Shown: positions 53,375 to 63,831, counted from the first letter of the stretch. The stretch: 64,000 nt of DNA from Sulfitobacter sp. THAF37 (GCF_009363555.1 NZ_CP045372.1:1561501-1625500), one strand, 5' to 3'. Notes: a model not told the origin generated them from the letters alone. Translations and numbers: made by a program.

Positions 53375-55576
53375 CTATCGTTTGCCGCGCCGCTTTACCC
53401 CGCCGCGCATGCCGCCACGGCCCATGGTGCTGCGGCCTGACGCCTTTTGCGCGTCGCCGACGGCCTTTTCCACCGCGTATTGGCGGGCCATCGGGTCGTC
53501 GGCGATGGTAAGGTCCACGGCTTCCAGCCGCTTGACCTCGTCGCGCAGGCGGGCGGCTTCTTCGAACTCCAGGTTCTCGGCGGCCTTGCGCATGTCTGTG
53601 CGCAGGCCCTCCAGTACGGCTTGCAGGTTGCCGCCGTGGGCCTTGTCCACCTTGGCGGTGACGCGGTTCATGTCCACGTCGCCCTTGTAAAGCCCCGCCA
53701 GAATATCCTCGACGTTCTTTTTCACGGTCTGGGGGGTGATGCCGTGCTCTTCGTTATAGGCCAGTTGTTTGGCGCGGCGGCGTTCGGTTTCGCCTATGGC
53801 GCGTTCCATCGACCCGGTGATCCGGTCGGCGTACATGATCACGCGACCCTCGGCGTTGCGCGCGGCGCGACCGACGGTCTGGATCAATGACGTCTCGGAG
53901 CGCAGGAATCCTTCCTTGTCGGCGTCCAGAATGGCGACCAGCCCGCATTCGGGAATGTCCAGCCCCTCGCGCAGCAGGTTGATCCCGATCAGCACGTCAA
54001 AGGCGCCCAGGCGCAGGTCGCGCAGGATCTCGATCCGCTCGATCGTGTCGATGTCGGAGTGCATGTAGCGCACGCGGATGCCCTGTTCGTGCATGTATTC
54101 GGTCAGGTCTTCGGCCATCCGCTTGGTCAGCGTGGTGCAAAGCGTGCGGTAGCCATCGGCGGCCACGCGGCGCACCTCGTCCAGCAGGTCGTCCACCTGC
54201 ATTTCGACGGGACGGATTTCGATTTTCGGGTCGATCAGGCCGGTGGGGCGGATGATCTGTTCGGTGAACACACCGCCGGCCTGTTCGATCTCCCAGGCTG
54301 CGGGGGTGGCAGAGACAAAGACCGACTGCGGGCGCATCGCATCCCATTCCTCGAACTTCAGTGGCCGGTTGTCCATGCACGACGGCAGGCGGAAGCCGTG
54401 TTCGGCCAGGGTGAACTTGCGCCGGTAGTCGCCTTTGTACATGCCGCCGATCTGCGGCACGCTCACATGGCTTTCGTCGGCAAAGACGATGGCATGGTCG
54501 GGAATGAATTCGAACAGGGTGGGGGGCGGCTCACCGGGGGCGCGGCCCGTGAGGTAGCGTGAATAGTTCTCGATCCCGTTGCAGACGCCGGTGGCCTCCA
54601 GCATCTCAAGGTCGAAGTTCGTGCGCTGCTCCAGCCGCTGTGCCTCCAACAGCTTGCCATCGGCGACCAGCTGATCGAGCCGCGTGCGCAGTTCTTTCTT
54701 GATGCCGATGATGGCCTGAGACATCGTCGGTTTCGGGGTCACGTAGTGGCTGTTGGCATAGACGCGGATCTGGTCGAACGTATCCGTCTTTTCCCCGGTC
54801 AGCGGGTCGAATTCCGTGATGCTTTCCAGTTCTTCGCCAAAGAACGACAGCCGCCATGCCCGGTCGTCCAGGTGGGCGGGGAAAATCTCAAGGCTGTCGC
54901 CGCGCACCCGGAAGGATCCGCGCTGAAAGGCGGCGTCGTTGCGCTTGTATTGCTGCGCCACGAGATCCGCGATCACCTGGCGCTGGTCGTAGCTGGAGCC
55001 GGTTTTCAGATCCTGCGTCATCGCGCCGTAGGTTTCCACCGATCCGATACCGTAGATGCAGGAGACGGACGCGACGATGATCACATCGTCCCGTTCCAGC
55101 AGCGCGCGGGTGGCCGAGTGGCGCATCCGGTCGATCTGTTCATTGATCTGCGATTCCTTCTCGATGAAGGTATCGGACCGGGGGACATAGGCCTCGGGCT
55201 GATAATAGTCGTAGTAGGAAACGAAGTACTCCACCGCGTTGTCCGGAAAGAACCCCTTGAACTCACCGTAAAGCTGGGCCGCCAGCGTCTTGTTGGGGGC
55301 CAGGATGATGGCGGGGCGCTGGGTTTCCTCGATCACCCGCGCCATGGTGAAGGTTTTGCCGGTGCCGGTTGCCCCCAACAGCACCTGATTGCGCTCACCC
55401 TCCGTCACGCCCTGCGCAAGCTCCGCGATCGCCGTCGGCTGGTCGCCCGCCGCCTCGAATTCGGTCTGCAGGCGAAACTTCTTGCCGCCCTCCAGCTTGG
55501 GACGATTGCGCACATCGGGCGCCGGGTTTGTCAGAACCGGCGCGATTTCGGAGGTATCGGAATGGGCGTAGGGCAT
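53375..55576 (-). CDS. uvrB: Excinuclease ABC subunit B
   Basis: A 733-residue nucleotide-excision-repair helicase-like protein. Walker [11 protein letters not shown], the beta-hairpin [11 protein letters not shown], domain motif LREGLDIPE and the C-terminal UvrC-binding UVR motif ([18 protein letters not shown]) are present. It loads onto damaged DNA from UvrA and directs UvrC. I chose the ATG at 55576 (MPYAHSD) with AAGGA upstream. The Gly/Arg-rich tail ([15 protein letters not shown]) is typical. Confidence 0.97.
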   Translation of the reverse strand: MPYAHSDTSEIAPVLTNPAPDVRNRPKLEGGKKFRLQTEFEAAGDQPTAIAELAQGVTEGERNQVLLGATGTGKTFTMARVIEETQRPAIILAPNKTLAAQLYGEFKGFFPDNAVEYFVSYYDYYQPEAYVPRSDTFIEKESQINEQIDRMRHSATRALLERDDVIIVASVSCIYGIGSVETYGAMTQDLKTGSSYDQRQVIADLVAQQYKRNDAAFQRGSFRVRGDSLEIFPAHLDDRAWRLSFFGEELESITEFDPLTGEKTDTFDQIRVYANSHYVTPKPTMSQAIIGIKKELRTRLDQLVADGKLLEAQRLEQRTNFDLEMLEATGVCNGIENYSRYLTGRAPGEPPPTLFEFIPDHAIVFADESHVSVPQIGGMYKGDYRRKFTLAEHGFRLPSCMDNRPLKFEEWDAMRPQSVFVSATPAAWEIEQAGGVFTEQIIRPTGLIDPKIEIRPVEMQVDDLLDEVRRVAADGYRTLCTTLTKRMAEDLTEYMHEQGIRVRYMHSDIDTIERIEILRDLRLGAFDVLIGINLLREGLDIPECGLVAILDADKEGFLRSETSLIQTVGRAARNAEGRVIMYADRITGSMERAIGETERRRAKQLAYNEEHGITPQTVKKNVEDILAGLYKGDVDMNRVTAKVDKAHGGNLQAVLEGLRTDMRKAAENLEFEEAARLRDEVKRLEAVDLTIADDPMARQYAVEKAVGDAQKASGRSTMGRGGMRGGVKRRGKR

Positions 55577-55682
55577 GGGCGGTCCTTGGCTGAGGAACAC
55601 CATAGGTGTCGTTTTTCACGGCGGGATCAAGGGGGCAGGCGGGCCAGCTGACATGTTCTGTCAACAGGTCCTTCCGCCCCTG

Positions 55683-55967
55683 TCACTTCATCAGCCGCTT
55701 GCGGTTCGCCCTAACCCGACGACGCAGCGGTGTCAGGGCGGCGGACATGACCTGGTCCGGGCGCTGGCCCTTCATCATCGCTTTCCCGGCGGCTATGCCG
55801 GATTTGGTCAGCGCGGGCAGCTTCTCGGCCACCATGCGATCGTTCTCGCCGGATTTCTGGGGAATGAGCCCGCCAATGGCCATCAGGCGGAGGGTCATCA
55901 CCGTCTGGGCCTCAAGGGCCAGCAGGACGGTATTGGTGGACAGGGTCAGCCAGTGCAGGGGATACAT
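55683..55967 (-). CDS. Hypothetical alphaproteobacterial protein (about 94 residues)
   Basis: A 94-residue, mostly helical, basic protein starting MYPLHWLTLSTNTVLLALEAQ and ending PLRRRVRANRKRL. The pattern (hydrophobic Met-rich helix, then VAEKLPALTKSG) resembles short phasin- or antifreeze-annotated roseobacter proteins. AAGGAG precedes the ATG. No motif gives a function. Same strand as uvrB, upstream of it by 107 bases. Confidence 0.65.
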   Translation of the reverse strand: MYPLHWLTLSTNTVLLALEAQTVMTLRLMAIGGLIPQKSGENDRMVAEKLPALTKSGIAAGKAMMKGQRPDQVMSAALTPLRRRVRANRKRLMK

Positions 55968-56107
55968 CGAAAGCTCCTTTCGAAAGATGATATACAGATA
56001 ATGCTGCGTTGCGGCATTGGTAGGTCTTTCGCATTATCGACACGAAGGTCTTGCCCCATGCGCGTGATTGCCCGATATAGAGGCGCAGATCGGACCAAGG
56101 AGCCCCC

Positions 56108-56419
56108 ATGCGCGCACGCATCTACAAGCCCGCCCGCACCGCCATGTCATCGGGCATGGCCAAAACGAAGGTCTGGCTGCTGGAATTCGCCCCTTCCGAG
56201 GCGCGCGAAGTCGATCCGTTGATGGGCTGGACGTCTTCTTCGGATACCCAGACCCAGGTCAGGCTGCGCTTCGAAACCCGCGAGGAAGCGGTGGAATACG
56301 CGCGCGAGCATGGCATCGACGCACAGGTGCAGGAACCGCAAAGCCGCAAGCCCAACCTGCGCGCGGGCGGCTATGGCGAGAATTTCGCCACCGGACGGCG
56401 CGGGGCCTGGACGCACTGA
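56108..56419 (+). CDS. NDUFS4-like complex I accessory subunit
   Basis: A 103-residue ETC complex I subunit-family protein (NDUFS4). [34 protein letters not shown] and [16 protein letters not shown] follow the family order. In alphaproteobacteria it is the bacterial homologue of the mitochondrial accessory subunit. AAGGAG precedes the ATG. It is not near the nuo operon here, as is usual. Confidence 0.9.
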   Translation: MRARIYKPARTAMSSGMAKTKVWLLEFAPSEAREVDPLMGWTSSSDTQTQVRLRFETREEAVEYAREHGIDAQVQEPQSRKPNLRAGGYGENFATGRRGAWTH

Positions 56420-56502
56420 CGCTGCCGTTCTGACAGCGGGGCACAGCCCGCGTGCACCGACAAGATGAAGGCCCGGACCGGCGATCCGAAAGCGCAGCAC
56501 AG

Positions 56503-57444
56503 ATGACGGCACCGCAAATGGATATCCGGTACCTCGTCACCCATTCGGGAGGCTTTCACGCGGATGAACTGCTGTCGTCGGTAGTGCTGACGCAGCTTTT
56601 TCCGCAGGCGAGGCTGATCCGCAGCCGCGAAGCCGGCTGGATCACACCGGCATCGGACCGGATCGTCTTTGATGTCGGTCGGGCGTATGACACTGACGCG
56701 GGAATCTACGACCATCACCAGGTGCCCGGACCTCTGCGGCCCGACGGGCAGCCCTACAGTTCTTTCGGCTTGATCTGGCTGCATTTTGGGCGGGCCTATC
56801 TGGCGGCGCTGGGGGTGCCCGAGGCCGCTGTCGAGACCTTGCACGCGGGGATCGACGCGGATTTCGTGCTGCCCGTGGACCTGATGGACAACGGAACGCT
56901 CGATCCCGGCAGCGCGGGGGCCTTGGCGGGATTGACGCTGCCGGTCCTGCTGGAAACCCTGAAACCCGACTTCGATGACCGCGCCCCGCAGGCCGACGAC
57001 ACGGCCTTTGCCACCGCGCAGCACATCGCCCGCGCGTTTCTGGATGCAGCGGTCAAGGGGCGCGCGGCCAAACAGCGCGCGGCAGGGGTCGTGAAGGCGG
57101 CCATTGAGGGTGCAGGCGATGCCGCGGTGCTGGAACTGCCCATGGGCATGCCGTTCCGCGCCGTGATCGAGGACGCCGGCGCCGACCACCTGCTGTTCGT
57201 GGTGCATCCGCGCGAAACCGACTGGGCCATCTCCGCCATCCGCAAGCACGCCGACAGCTTTGCCCTGCGCGCCGATCTGCCCGCGGCCTGGGCCGGGCTG
57301 ACCGGGGCAGAGCTGGAACAGGTCAGCGGCGTTCCCGGCGCCCGGTTCTGCCACGCGGCGCGGTTCCTCGCCATTGCCGCCGACCGTCATGCCGCGTTGC
57401 GTATGGCCGCGCTGGCGGTCGAGGCGGCGCAAACGCCCGGTTGA
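56503..57444 (+). CDS. MYG1-family DHH-like metallo-exonuclease
   Basis: A 313-residue protein with the MYG1/UPF0160 fold. LVTHSGGFHADELLSSVVL has the metal-ligand His and Asp, and DHHQVPG the second metal site. MYG1 is a 3'-5' RNA exonuclease in eukaryotes; bacterial homologues are less studied. Two starts are possible (56503 or 56518). The second MITE copy lies 6 bases after the stop codon. Confidence 0.82.
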   Translation: MTAPQMDIRYLVTHSGGFHADELLSSVVLTQLFPQARLIRSREAGWITPASDRIVFDVGRAYDTDAGIYDHHQVPGPLRPDGQPYSSFGLIWLHFGRAYLAALGVPEAAVETLHAGIDADFVLPVDLMDNGTLDPGSAGALAGLTLPVLLETLKPDFDDRAPQADDTAFATAQHIARAFLDAAVKGRAAKQRAAGVVKAAIEGAGDAAVLELPMGMPFRAVIEDAGADHLLFVVHPRETDWAISAIRKHADSFALRADLPAAWAGLTGAELEQVSGVPGARFCHAARFLAIAADRHAALRMAALAVEAAQTPG

Positions 57445-57450
57445 GCCCTA

Positions 57451-57715
57451 GGTCGTGTTGACATTCATTTTCGCCCACCCGTTTCAGTCCAAAATTGCTC
57501 AGTTCCAGGCAAGAGAGCGTAGGAATAGCCAGCTATTTCAAGCTCTCCTAACGCAGAAATGGGCAATTTTGGCGAAACCCCTGCGGGGCGCGGCGGATTT
57601 TGCCTCTGCCATCCCGGATGTTCGCTTCCAATGATCACATTGCTGCGCTCACATCAGGGCGCCAGCGGCAAAATCCGTCTCGCGCGGGTGGTCGACAATG
57701 AATGTCAACACGACC
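57451..57715. mobile_element. MITE-like element, copy 2 (265 bp, intact 19-bp TIRs)
   Basis: Perfect 19-bp terminal inverted repeats (GGTCGTGTTGACATTCATT at 57451-57469, its complement at 57697-57715) are flanked by TA dinucleotides, as expected for an IS5-related TA-target mechanism. The interior matches copy 1 at 20931-21178. No transposase. It lies between the MYG1-like gene and tRNA-Arg. Confidence 0.85.
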
Positions 57716-57762
57716 TACGAGGCTTGCCAAGTCAGGCGTGATGGTGGAAAACCCCGCCCAGC

Positions 57763-57839
57763 GGTCCCTTAGCTCAACTGGATAGAGCAGCTGACTTCTA
57801 ATCAGCAGGTTGAGGGTTCGAGTCCTTCAGGGATCGCCA
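57763..57839 (+). tRNA. tRNA-Arg (anticodon TCT)
   Basis: A 77-base cloverleaf with encoded CCA. Acceptor stem GGTCCCT pairs with AGGGATC (one G-T). Anticodon loop CTTCTAA gives TCT, reading AGA. T-arm GGTTCGAGTCC is normal. Confidence 0.95.
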
Positions 57840-58089
57840 TTTTGATGTTTCTGCCTTCGCCTGTCCATCGTGCGCCCCCTTCTTTTGTGCGATCTCGCTA
57901 TCGGGCCATTTCTGCGGAAACATCATGCCCGACAAGGCACAAGGGGGTATGCGGCGGGGTTTCGGGAAGAGGGGATCGAGACGTGGCATCGGCGCAGTCG
58001 TCAGCCAGAAACGGTCAGATAACTTCTTCGCGCGGTCTTTGAGCTATGAAACACGCCGCTGCGCGGTAAACTATGGGTGCTGATCGAAA

Positions 58090-58164
<75 letters not shown>

Positions 58165-58250
58165 GCCGATGAGGCGGGTCATTAGACGCAATCCGACAAT
58201 CGTGCAACCCCAATCTGGACGCTCTTCGGTCGCTGCGGTACACACGCTTC

Positions 58251-58421
58251 ATGGCGGAGCGGCAGGACCCTAAGAAACCCGGCAGGAACGCCTCCACGCG
58301 GGAGGAACGGCTGAAGGCTGCGCTGAAGGCGAACATGGCGCGGCGCAAGGCCCAGATGCGGGCGCGCGTGGCACAAAACCCAACGGAGAGCCGCGAAGGC
58401 TCCAGTGAGGAAAGCAGTTAA
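58251..58421 (+). CDS. Small basic protein upstream of murA
   Basis: A 56-residue protein, [19 protein letters not shown] onward, rich in Lys, Arg and Ala with a helical middle ([19 protein letters not shown]) and an acidic Ser/Glu tail. It ends one base before the murA ATG, so the pair is translationally coupled. The position is recurrent upstream of murA in this family to my knowledge, which suggests a real gene. Function unknown; a nucleic-acid or membrane-surface-binding helix is possible. Confidence 0.75.
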   Translation: MAERQDPKKPGRNASTREERLKAALKANMARRKAQMRARVAQNPTESREGSSEESS

Positions 58422-58422
58422 A

Positions 58423-59694
58423 ATGGATTCGATTCTGGTTCGAGGGGGCGGTGCGCTTGAGGGAGAAATCCCGATCGCGGGGGCGAAGAATGCCTGTCTG
58501 GCTTTGATGCCCGCAACGCTGCTGTCGGACGAACCGCTGACGCTGACCAATGCGCCGCGCCTCAGCGACATCCGCACCATGACGCAGCTCCTGGCCTCGC
58601 TCGGGGCCGAGGCGACATCGCTGCAGGACGGTCTGGTGCTGGCCCTGTCGTCGCATGGGGCGATCAACACGCACGCGGATTACGATATCGTGCGCAAGAT
58701 GCGCGCCTCCAACCTGGTTCTGGGGCCGCTGCTCGCGCGGGAGGGCCATGCGGAAGTGTCGCTGCCGGGGGGCTGCGCCATTGGCGCACGGCCGATGGAC
58801 ATTCACACCGACGGGCTGGCGAAAATGGGTGCCGAGATCGAACTGCGCGACGGTTATCTGCATGCCAAGGCAAGCGGCGGCAGTCTGAAGGGCGCGGTCA
58901 TCGACTTTCCCTTCGCCTCCGTCGGGGCGACCGAGAACATCATGATGGCCGCGACCCTGGCCAAGGGGACCACGGTGATCAACAACGCCGCCCGCGAGCC
59001 CGAAATCGTCGACCTGGCGACCTGTCTGCGGGCGATGGGCGCGCAGATCGACGGTGACGGCACGTCGCGGATCGAGATTCAGGGCGTGGACCGCCTGCAT
59101 GGCGCGACCCACCGGGTCGTGACCGACCGGATCGAGCTGGGCACCTACATGCTGGCGCCGGCGCTCTGCGGCGGAGAGGTGGAATGCCTGGGCGGGCGGA
59201 TCGACCTGCTGGAAGCCTTCTGTGAGAAGCTGGACGCTGCGGGTATCTCCGTGACCGAAACGGACAAGGGGCTGAAAGTCGCGCGCAAGAATGGCCGCAT
59301 CGGCGCCGTGAACGTGACGACAGAACCCTTCCCCGGCTTTCCGACCGACTTGCAGGCGCAGATGATGGCGCTGCTCTGCACGGCGGAAGGCACCTCGGTT
59401 CTTGAGGAGAAGATCTTTGAAAACCGCTTCATGCACGCGCCGGAGCTGATCCGGATGGGGGCCGATATAGAGGTGCATGGCGGCACCGCGACGGTCAGGG
59501 GCGTGCAGAAACTCAAGGGCGCGCCGGTCATGGCGACGGACCTGCGCGCGTCGATTTCGCTGATCCTCGCCGGGATGGCGGCAGAGGGCGAAACCAAGGT
59601 CGCCCGTGTTTATCATCTGGACCGGGGCTATGAACATGTGGTGGCCAAGCTTTCGGGTGTGGGCGCCGATATCGAACGGATCAAGGACGCATGA
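58423..59694 (+). CDS. murA: UDP-N-acetylglucosamine 1-carboxyvinyltransferase
   Basis: A 423-residue enolpyruvyl transferase catalysing the first committed step of peptidoglycan synthesis. The fosfomycin-sensitive catalytic cysteine is Cys118 in [10 protein letters not shown], and [15 protein letters not shown] is the substrate loop. Start at 58423 ([10 protein letters not shown]) follows the small gene; a longer frame starts within that gene. It overlaps the DUF2948 gene by 4 bases (ATGA). Confidence 0.96.
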   Translation: MDSILVRGGGALEGEIPIAGAKNACLALMPATLLSDEPLTLTNAPRLSDIRTMTQLLASLGAEATSLQDGLVLALSSHGAINTHADYDIVRKMRASNLVLGPLLAREGHAEVSLPGGCAIGARPMDIHTDGLAKMGAEIELRDGYLHAKASGGSLKGAVIDFPFASVGATENIMMAATLAKGTTVINNAAREPEIVDLATCLRAMGAQIDGDGTSRIEIQGVDRLHGATHRVVTDRIELGTYMLAPALCGGEVECLGGRIDLLEAFCEKLDAAGISVTETDKGLKVARKNGRIGAVNVTTEPFPGFPTDLQAQMMALLCTAEGTSVLEEKIFENRFMHAPELIRMGADIEVHGGTATVRGVQKLKGAPVMATDLRASISLILAGMAAEGETKVARVYHLDRGYEHVVAKLSGVGADIERIKDA

Positions 59695-60161
59695 CCGAGG
59701 ACGCAAGGTTTGAAGATGGCCGCGAGGCCCCGCTGAACATCGGCGTGCTGGATGCCGACGACCTCAAGATCGTTGCATCGCTGACGCAGGACGCGGTCTT
59801 TCCGGCGTCCGAAATGCGCTGGGACCGGAAGGGGGCGCGCTTTGCGCTGCTGCTGAACCGCGTCCGGTGGGAGGACGCGGGCACGGCACGCCATGCGCCC
59901 GAGCGCGTGCAATCGCTGCTGGTATTCAACACCGTGCAACAGGTCGCCTCGCAGGGCGTGACAAAGGGCGATGCCGACACGATCCTGTCGTTGCTCAGCA
60001 TCGACTTTGACGAAACGGATGCGCCATCGGGGCATGTGGACCTGACGCTGGCCGGTGACGGGGCGATCCGATTGACGGTCGAGGCGCTGGAGGCCACGCT
60101 GCGCGACGTCACGCGGCCCTATGCGGCACCGTCGGGTAAATTGCCCCGGCATGAGGACTGA
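59691..60161 (+). CDS. DUF2948 family protein
   Basis: A 156-residue alphaproteobacterial protein of unknown function. Its pattern [21 protein letters not shown] and [11 protein letters not shown] is that of DUF2948. It is consistently encoded after murA and before hisD. Cytoplasmic, alpha+beta. Translationally coupled to murA by the ATGA overlap. Confidence 0.85.
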   Translation: MTEDARFEDGREAPLNIGVLDADDLKIVASLTQDAVFPASEMRWDRKGARFALLLNRVRWEDAGTARHAPERVQSLLVFNTVQQVASQGVTKGDADTILSLLSIDFDETDAPSGHVDLTLAGDGAIRLTVEALEATLRDVTRPYAAPSGKLPRHED

Positions 60162-60280
60162 GGTTCGCGTCGCCACGGCTGATGACGCCGAGAACTGGCG
60201 CGAACCGGTCCGTTAAGGGACGCCGTACAGGCTTTGCCGCCGTCCCGTCAGGCGGCGTGTGATCCAAAAGCGCCCCGCCC

Positions 60281-60425
60281 GGCGTAAGCCGGGCATCGCC
60301 CGACCTCCCCCAGGAGGGCGATTTTACAGGCGCTGCCTAGTCACGGTCGAGTTGCGGGATGATGTGTTCTGCGTCGCCAATAGGGCTGAGCGCCCTCCAG
60401 GTCGGGCGATACCCGGCCTGGCGCC
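60281..60425. repeat. Palindromic intergenic element, copy B (about 145 bp)
   Basis: In the gap between DUF2948 and hisD. Outer arms 60281-60303 and 60402-60425 and inner arms 60313-60320 and 60391-60398 correspond base for base, with small changes, to copy A at 16580-16725. The 70-base middle does not match. No gene is seen in the 334-base gap. Confidence 0.7.
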
Positions 60426-60495
60426 TCGCCGTCCCGCAAACTCTTGAGGGTTGTCGATGCGGCGGCTATGCACGGGCCAGCAAAAGGATGCGCCC

Positions 60496-61797
60496 ATGCC
60501 CGTGTTTCTCGATCAACGCCAGCCCGACTTTGAGGATGGTTTTGCCGCGCTGCTGAATGCCAAGCGCGAGGACAGCCCCGATGTGGATGCCACCGTGGCC
60601 CGGATCATCGAGGACGTGCGCGCGCGCGGCGATGCGGCGGTGATCGAACTGACCGAGAAATTCGACCGGATCGCCCTGACAGCGGACAAACTGGCCATCA
60701 GCGCCGATGAGGTCGCGCAGGCGGTCGACAGTGTCGCCGCCGCCGAACGTGCGGCCCTGGAAACCGCCGCTGCACGCATCCGCGCCTACCACGCGCGGCA
60801 ATTGCCGGAAGACGCGCAATGGACGGACGAGGCCGGTGCAACGCTCGGCTGGCGCTGGTCCCCGGTTTCGGCGGCAGGGCTCTACGTGCCCGGCGGGCTG
60901 GCCAGCTACCCCAGTTCCGTTCTGATGAACGCGATCCCAGCCGCCGTGGCCGGTGTCGGACGCCTCGCCATGGTGGTGCCGACCCCTGACGGCGTGCTGA
61001 ACCCGCTGGTTCTGCTGGCGGCGCAGCTGTCCGGCGTGACGGAGATCTACCGCATCGGCGGCGCGCAGGCAGTGGCGGCGCTGGCCTACGGCACCGAAAC
61101 CATCGCGCCGGTGGACAAGATCACCGGCCCCGGCAACGCCTTTGTCGCGGCGGCCAAGCGCCGGGTCTTTGGCAAGGTCGGCATCGACATGATCGCCGGT
61201 CCGTCCGAGATCCTTGTGATCGCGGACGGGGACAATGACCCCGACTTCATCGCGCTCGACCTCTTGAGCCAGGCGGAGCATGATGAAAGCGCGCAGAGCA
61301 TTCTGATCACCACGGACGCCGACTTTGGCCGGGCGGTGGCTGCGGCGGTGGACCGGCAGCTTGAAACCCTGGACCGGCGGGCCATCGCGGGGGCGTCGTG
61401 GCGCGACAACGGGGCGATCATCACCGTGCCTGACCTTGCCACTGCCGCCGCCCTGTCGGATCGGATCGCGCCGGAACACCTTGAGCTTTGCGTGGCCGAC
61501 CCCGAAGCGTTGAGCGCGCAGATCACCCACGCCGGGGCGATCTTCCTTGGCCAGTGGACGCCCGAGGCGATCGGCGACTATGTCGGCGGGCCGAACCACG
61601 TGCTGCCCACGGCCCGCTCCGCCCGGTTCTCCTCGGGCCTGTCGGTGCTGGATTTCATGAAACGCACCACGCTGGCGCGGATGACGCCCGAGGCGCTGCG
61701 CGCCATCGGCCCCGCGGCGGAAACCCTGGCGGCGTCGGAAAGCCTGCAGGCCCACGGGCTGAGCGTCACGGCGCGGCTGAACAAGCTGAACCGGTGA
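60496..61797 (+). CDS. hisD: Histidinol dehydrogenase
   Basis: A 433-residue Zn-dependent enzyme that oxidises L-histidinol to histidine in two NAD+ steps, ending histidine synthesis. GRLAMVVPTPDG, RIGGAQAVAALAYGTETI, DKITGPGNAFVAAAKR and the zinc-site region AGPSEILVI are typical. Start at 60496 (MPVFLDQ) with AAAGGA upstream is preferred. No other his genes adjoin it. Confidence 0.96.
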   Translation: MPVFLDQRQPDFEDGFAALLNAKREDSPDVDATVARIIEDVRARGDAAVIELTEKFDRIALTADKLAISADEVAQAVDSVAAAERAALETAAARIRAYHARQLPEDAQWTDEAGATLGWRWSPVSAAGLYVPGGLASYPSSVLMNAIPAAVAGVGRLAMVVPTPDGVLNPLVLLAAQLSGVTEIYRIGGAQAVAALAYGTETIAPVDKITGPGNAFVAAAKRRVFGKVGIDMIAGPSEILVIADGDNDPDFIALDLLSQAEHDESAQSILITTDADFGRAVAAAVDRQLETLDRRAIAGASWRDNGAIITVPDLATAAALSDRIAPEHLELCVADPEALSAQITHAGAIFLGQWTPEAIGDYVGGPNHVLPTARSARFSSGLSVLDFMKRTTLARMTPEALRAIGPAAETLAASESLQAHGLSVTARLNKLNR

Positions 61798-61890
61798 TCG
61801 CCACGCGCACGCTGCGCCGCGGCACCGTTGCGATTGCCCCGGACGGCGGGCTGCGCTATGGCTGGAGCACTTTTCTGCCTGAGGTCTTCC

Positions 61891-62370
61891 ATGTCCCGCA
61901 TCTCCCATATCGTGCTTCACGACGCCAATCTGCCGCCCCCCACACCCGAGATCGAGCAGGAGCGAAAGGTCGCGATGTTCGATCTGCTGGAAGACAACAC
62001 CTTTGTCATTCCCGCGCGGGGGGATCGTCCGGTGCCCGCAGGGCCCTACCACCTGGGCCTGTCGATACGCGACAAGCGGCTGGTCTTTGACGTGGCGACC
62101 GAGAACGAGGAGAAGGCGGCAGAATTCCATCTGTCGCTCGGGCCGTTCCGCCAGGTGGTGAAGGACTATTTCCAGATCTGCGAAAGCTACTTCGAAGCGG
62201 TCAAGAAACTGCCCCCCAGCCAGATCGAGACGATTGATATGGCCCGTCGCGGCATCCACAACGAAGGCTCCCGCGTCCTGCAGGAACGGCTGGAAGGCAA
62301 GGCCGAGATCGACATCGACACCGCACGCCGTCTGTTCACCCTGATCTGCGTTCTGCATTTCGGCGGCTGA
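61891..62370 (+). CDS. UPF0262 family protein
   Basis: A 159-residue protein limited mainly to alphaproteobacteria. The conserved blocks HIVLHDANLPPPTPEIEQER and HLSLGPFRQVVKDYFQICESY match UPF0262. It lies between hisD and a low-molecular-weight protein phosphatase as in many relatives. Function unknown. Confidence 0.9.
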   Translation: MSRISHIVLHDANLPPPTPEIEQERKVAMFDLLEDNTFVIPARGDRPVPAGPYHLGLSIRDKRLVFDVATENEEKAAEFHLSLGPFRQVVKDYFQICESYFEAVKKLPPSQIETIDMARRGIHNEGSRVLQERLEGKAEIDIDTARRLFTLICVLHFGG

Positions 62371-62373
62371 GCG

Positions 62374-62835
62374 ATGGCGGACCTTCCCCAGTCCGTTCTG
62401 TTCTGCTGCGATCACAACGCAGTACGCTCGCCCATGGCAGAGGGCATCATGAAAAAATTCTACGGCACCGATACCTACGTGCAATCGGTGGGCGTCAAGA
62501 ACGACCTGGAAATCGACGGCTTTTCCATCGCGGTCTGTGCCGAGATCGGTGTCGAACTGTCGCGCCACCGCTCGCGCAGTTTCGACGAGATGGAGCAATG
62601 GGGCGATGACCTGTCATCCTTTGACCTGGTGATCGCCCTGTCCCCGGCCAGCCAGCGCCGCGCACTGGAACTGACGCGGTTCTTTCACCTCGATGTCGAA
62701 TACTGGCCCATTCTCGACCCTACAGGACTGGGCGAGGGGCGCGAGGCCAAGCTGGTGCAGTTTCGTGCTGCCCGCGACCAGATCAAAACCCGCCTGATCG
62801 ACCGTTTCGGCGATCCGGTCTGCCCTGTTACGTAG
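62374..62835 (+). CDS. Low-molecular-weight protein-tyrosine phosphatase family protein
   Basis: A 153-residue protein with the phosphate loop C12-DHNAV-R18 (CX5R) and catalytic Asp115 (ILDPTG). The family dephosphorylates phosphotyrosine or reduces arsenate; one extra Cys precedes the loop, as in some ArsC forms. It starts three bases after the UPF0262 gene. Confidence 0.88.
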   Translation: MADLPQSVLFCCDHNAVRSPMAEGIMKKFYGTDTYVQSVGVKNDLEIDGFSIAVCAEIGVELSRHRSRSFDEMEQWGDDLSSFDLVIALSPASQRRALELTRFFHLDVEYWPILDPTGLGEGREAKLVQFRAARDQIKTRLIDRFGDPVCPVT

Positions 62836-62844
62836 GATTTTCTC

Positions 62845-63237
62845 ATGGCCGACATCATCAAGACCTATTTCGATGCCTTTAACGCAGGCGATACCGACGG
62901 CATGCTGGCCTGCCTGACCGATGACGTGGCGCATCATGTCAACGAAGGGAAGGTGCGCGAAGGCAAGGCGAAGTTCGCGGAGTTTTGCGCCCACATGAGC
63001 CGCTGCTACAAGGAAAACCTGACCGACATGGTGGTTTTCTCTGACCCTGATGCTACGCGGGCAGCCGCGGAATACGTGGTCAACGGCACCTACCTTGAAA
63101 CCGACGCGGGACTGCCCGAGGCACGTGGCCAGGGCTACCGGCTGCCGGCGGGGTCATTCTTTGACCTGCGGGAGGGTCGAATCAGCCGCATCACCACCTA
63201 TTACAATCTGGCGGACTGGACCGCGCAGGTCAGCTGA
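62845..63237 (+). CDS. SnoaL-like/ketosteroid-isomerase-like protein
   Basis: A 130-residue NTF2-like domain with YFDAFNAGDTDGMLACLTDDVAHHVN and GQGYRLPAGSFFDLREGRISRITTYYN. Such proteins are isomerases or small binding proteins; role unknown. It begins 9 bases after the phosphatase gene. Confidence 0.85.
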   Translation: MADIIKTYFDAFNAGDTDGMLACLTDDVAHHVNEGKVREGKAKFAEFCAHMSRCYKENLTDMVVFSDPDATRAAAEYVVNGTYLETDAGLPEARGQGYRLPAGSFFDLREGRISRITTYYNLADWTAQVS

Positions 63238-63238
63238 G

Positions 63239-63826
63239 ATGGCCTTGCGGATCACGCCCCTCACGGGGGCCGCGCTGGTCAGGGCACTGCCGAGCGTGGC
63301 CCGGCTGCGCATCGCGGTCTTTGCGGAATGGCCCTACCTCTACGACGGCGACCCGGCCTATGAGGAGCGGTACCTGCAAAGCTATCGCGACAGCGACAGT
63401 GCCATCGTTGTCGGGGCTTTCGATGGCGATGTGTTGGTCGGCGCCAGCACCGGGACGCCCCTGACGGATCACGCGGATGATTTCGCTGCCGCATTTGCCC
63501 CGACCGGGGTTGACCTTGGGCAGGTGTTCTACTGCGCCGAAAGCGTCCTGCTGCCCGCGTACCGGGGGCAGGGGGCGGGGCACAGCTTCTTCGCCGCCCG
63601 CGAGGACCATGCGCGGAGACTGGGATTTGCCAAAAGCTGTTTCTGCGCGGTGATCCGCCCCGAGGACCACCCGGCGCGCCCCGCCGGGTACCGCCCTCTC
63701 GATGGCTTCTGGCGGGCGCGGGGGTACCGGCCGCTCGACGGGGTGATCGCCCGGTTCCGCTGGAAGGATCACGGCGAGACGGAAGAGACGGCGAAACCCC
63801 TGCAATTCTGGATACGCGACCTCTGA
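63239..63826 (+). CDS. GNAT-family N-acetyltransferase
   Basis: A 195-residue GNAT protein. YCAESVLLPAYRGQGAGHSFFAARE contains the acetyl-CoA loop (RGQGAG). It follows the SnoaL-like stop by one base. Acceptor unknown. The tandem hairpins at 63832-63876 lie just after its stop codon, probably ending this transcript. Confidence 0.85.
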   Translation: MALRITPLTGAALVRALPSVARLRIAVFAEWPYLYDGDPAYEERYLQSYRDSDSAIVVGAFDGDVLVGASTGTPLTDHADDFAAAFAPTGVDLGQVFYCAESVLLPAYRGQGAGHSFFAAREDHARRLGFAKSCFCAVIRPEDHPARPAGYRPLDGFWRARGYRPLDGVIARFRWKDHGETEETAKPLQFWIRDL

Positions 63827-63831
63827 GGGCG

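Noticed and set aside
57842-58042. 66-codon frame between the tRNA genes
   Set aside because: No ribosome site, no motif, composition not like coding sequence.
60466-62598. 710-codon antisense frame over hisD and UPF0262
   Set aside because: Antisense shadow with no domain.
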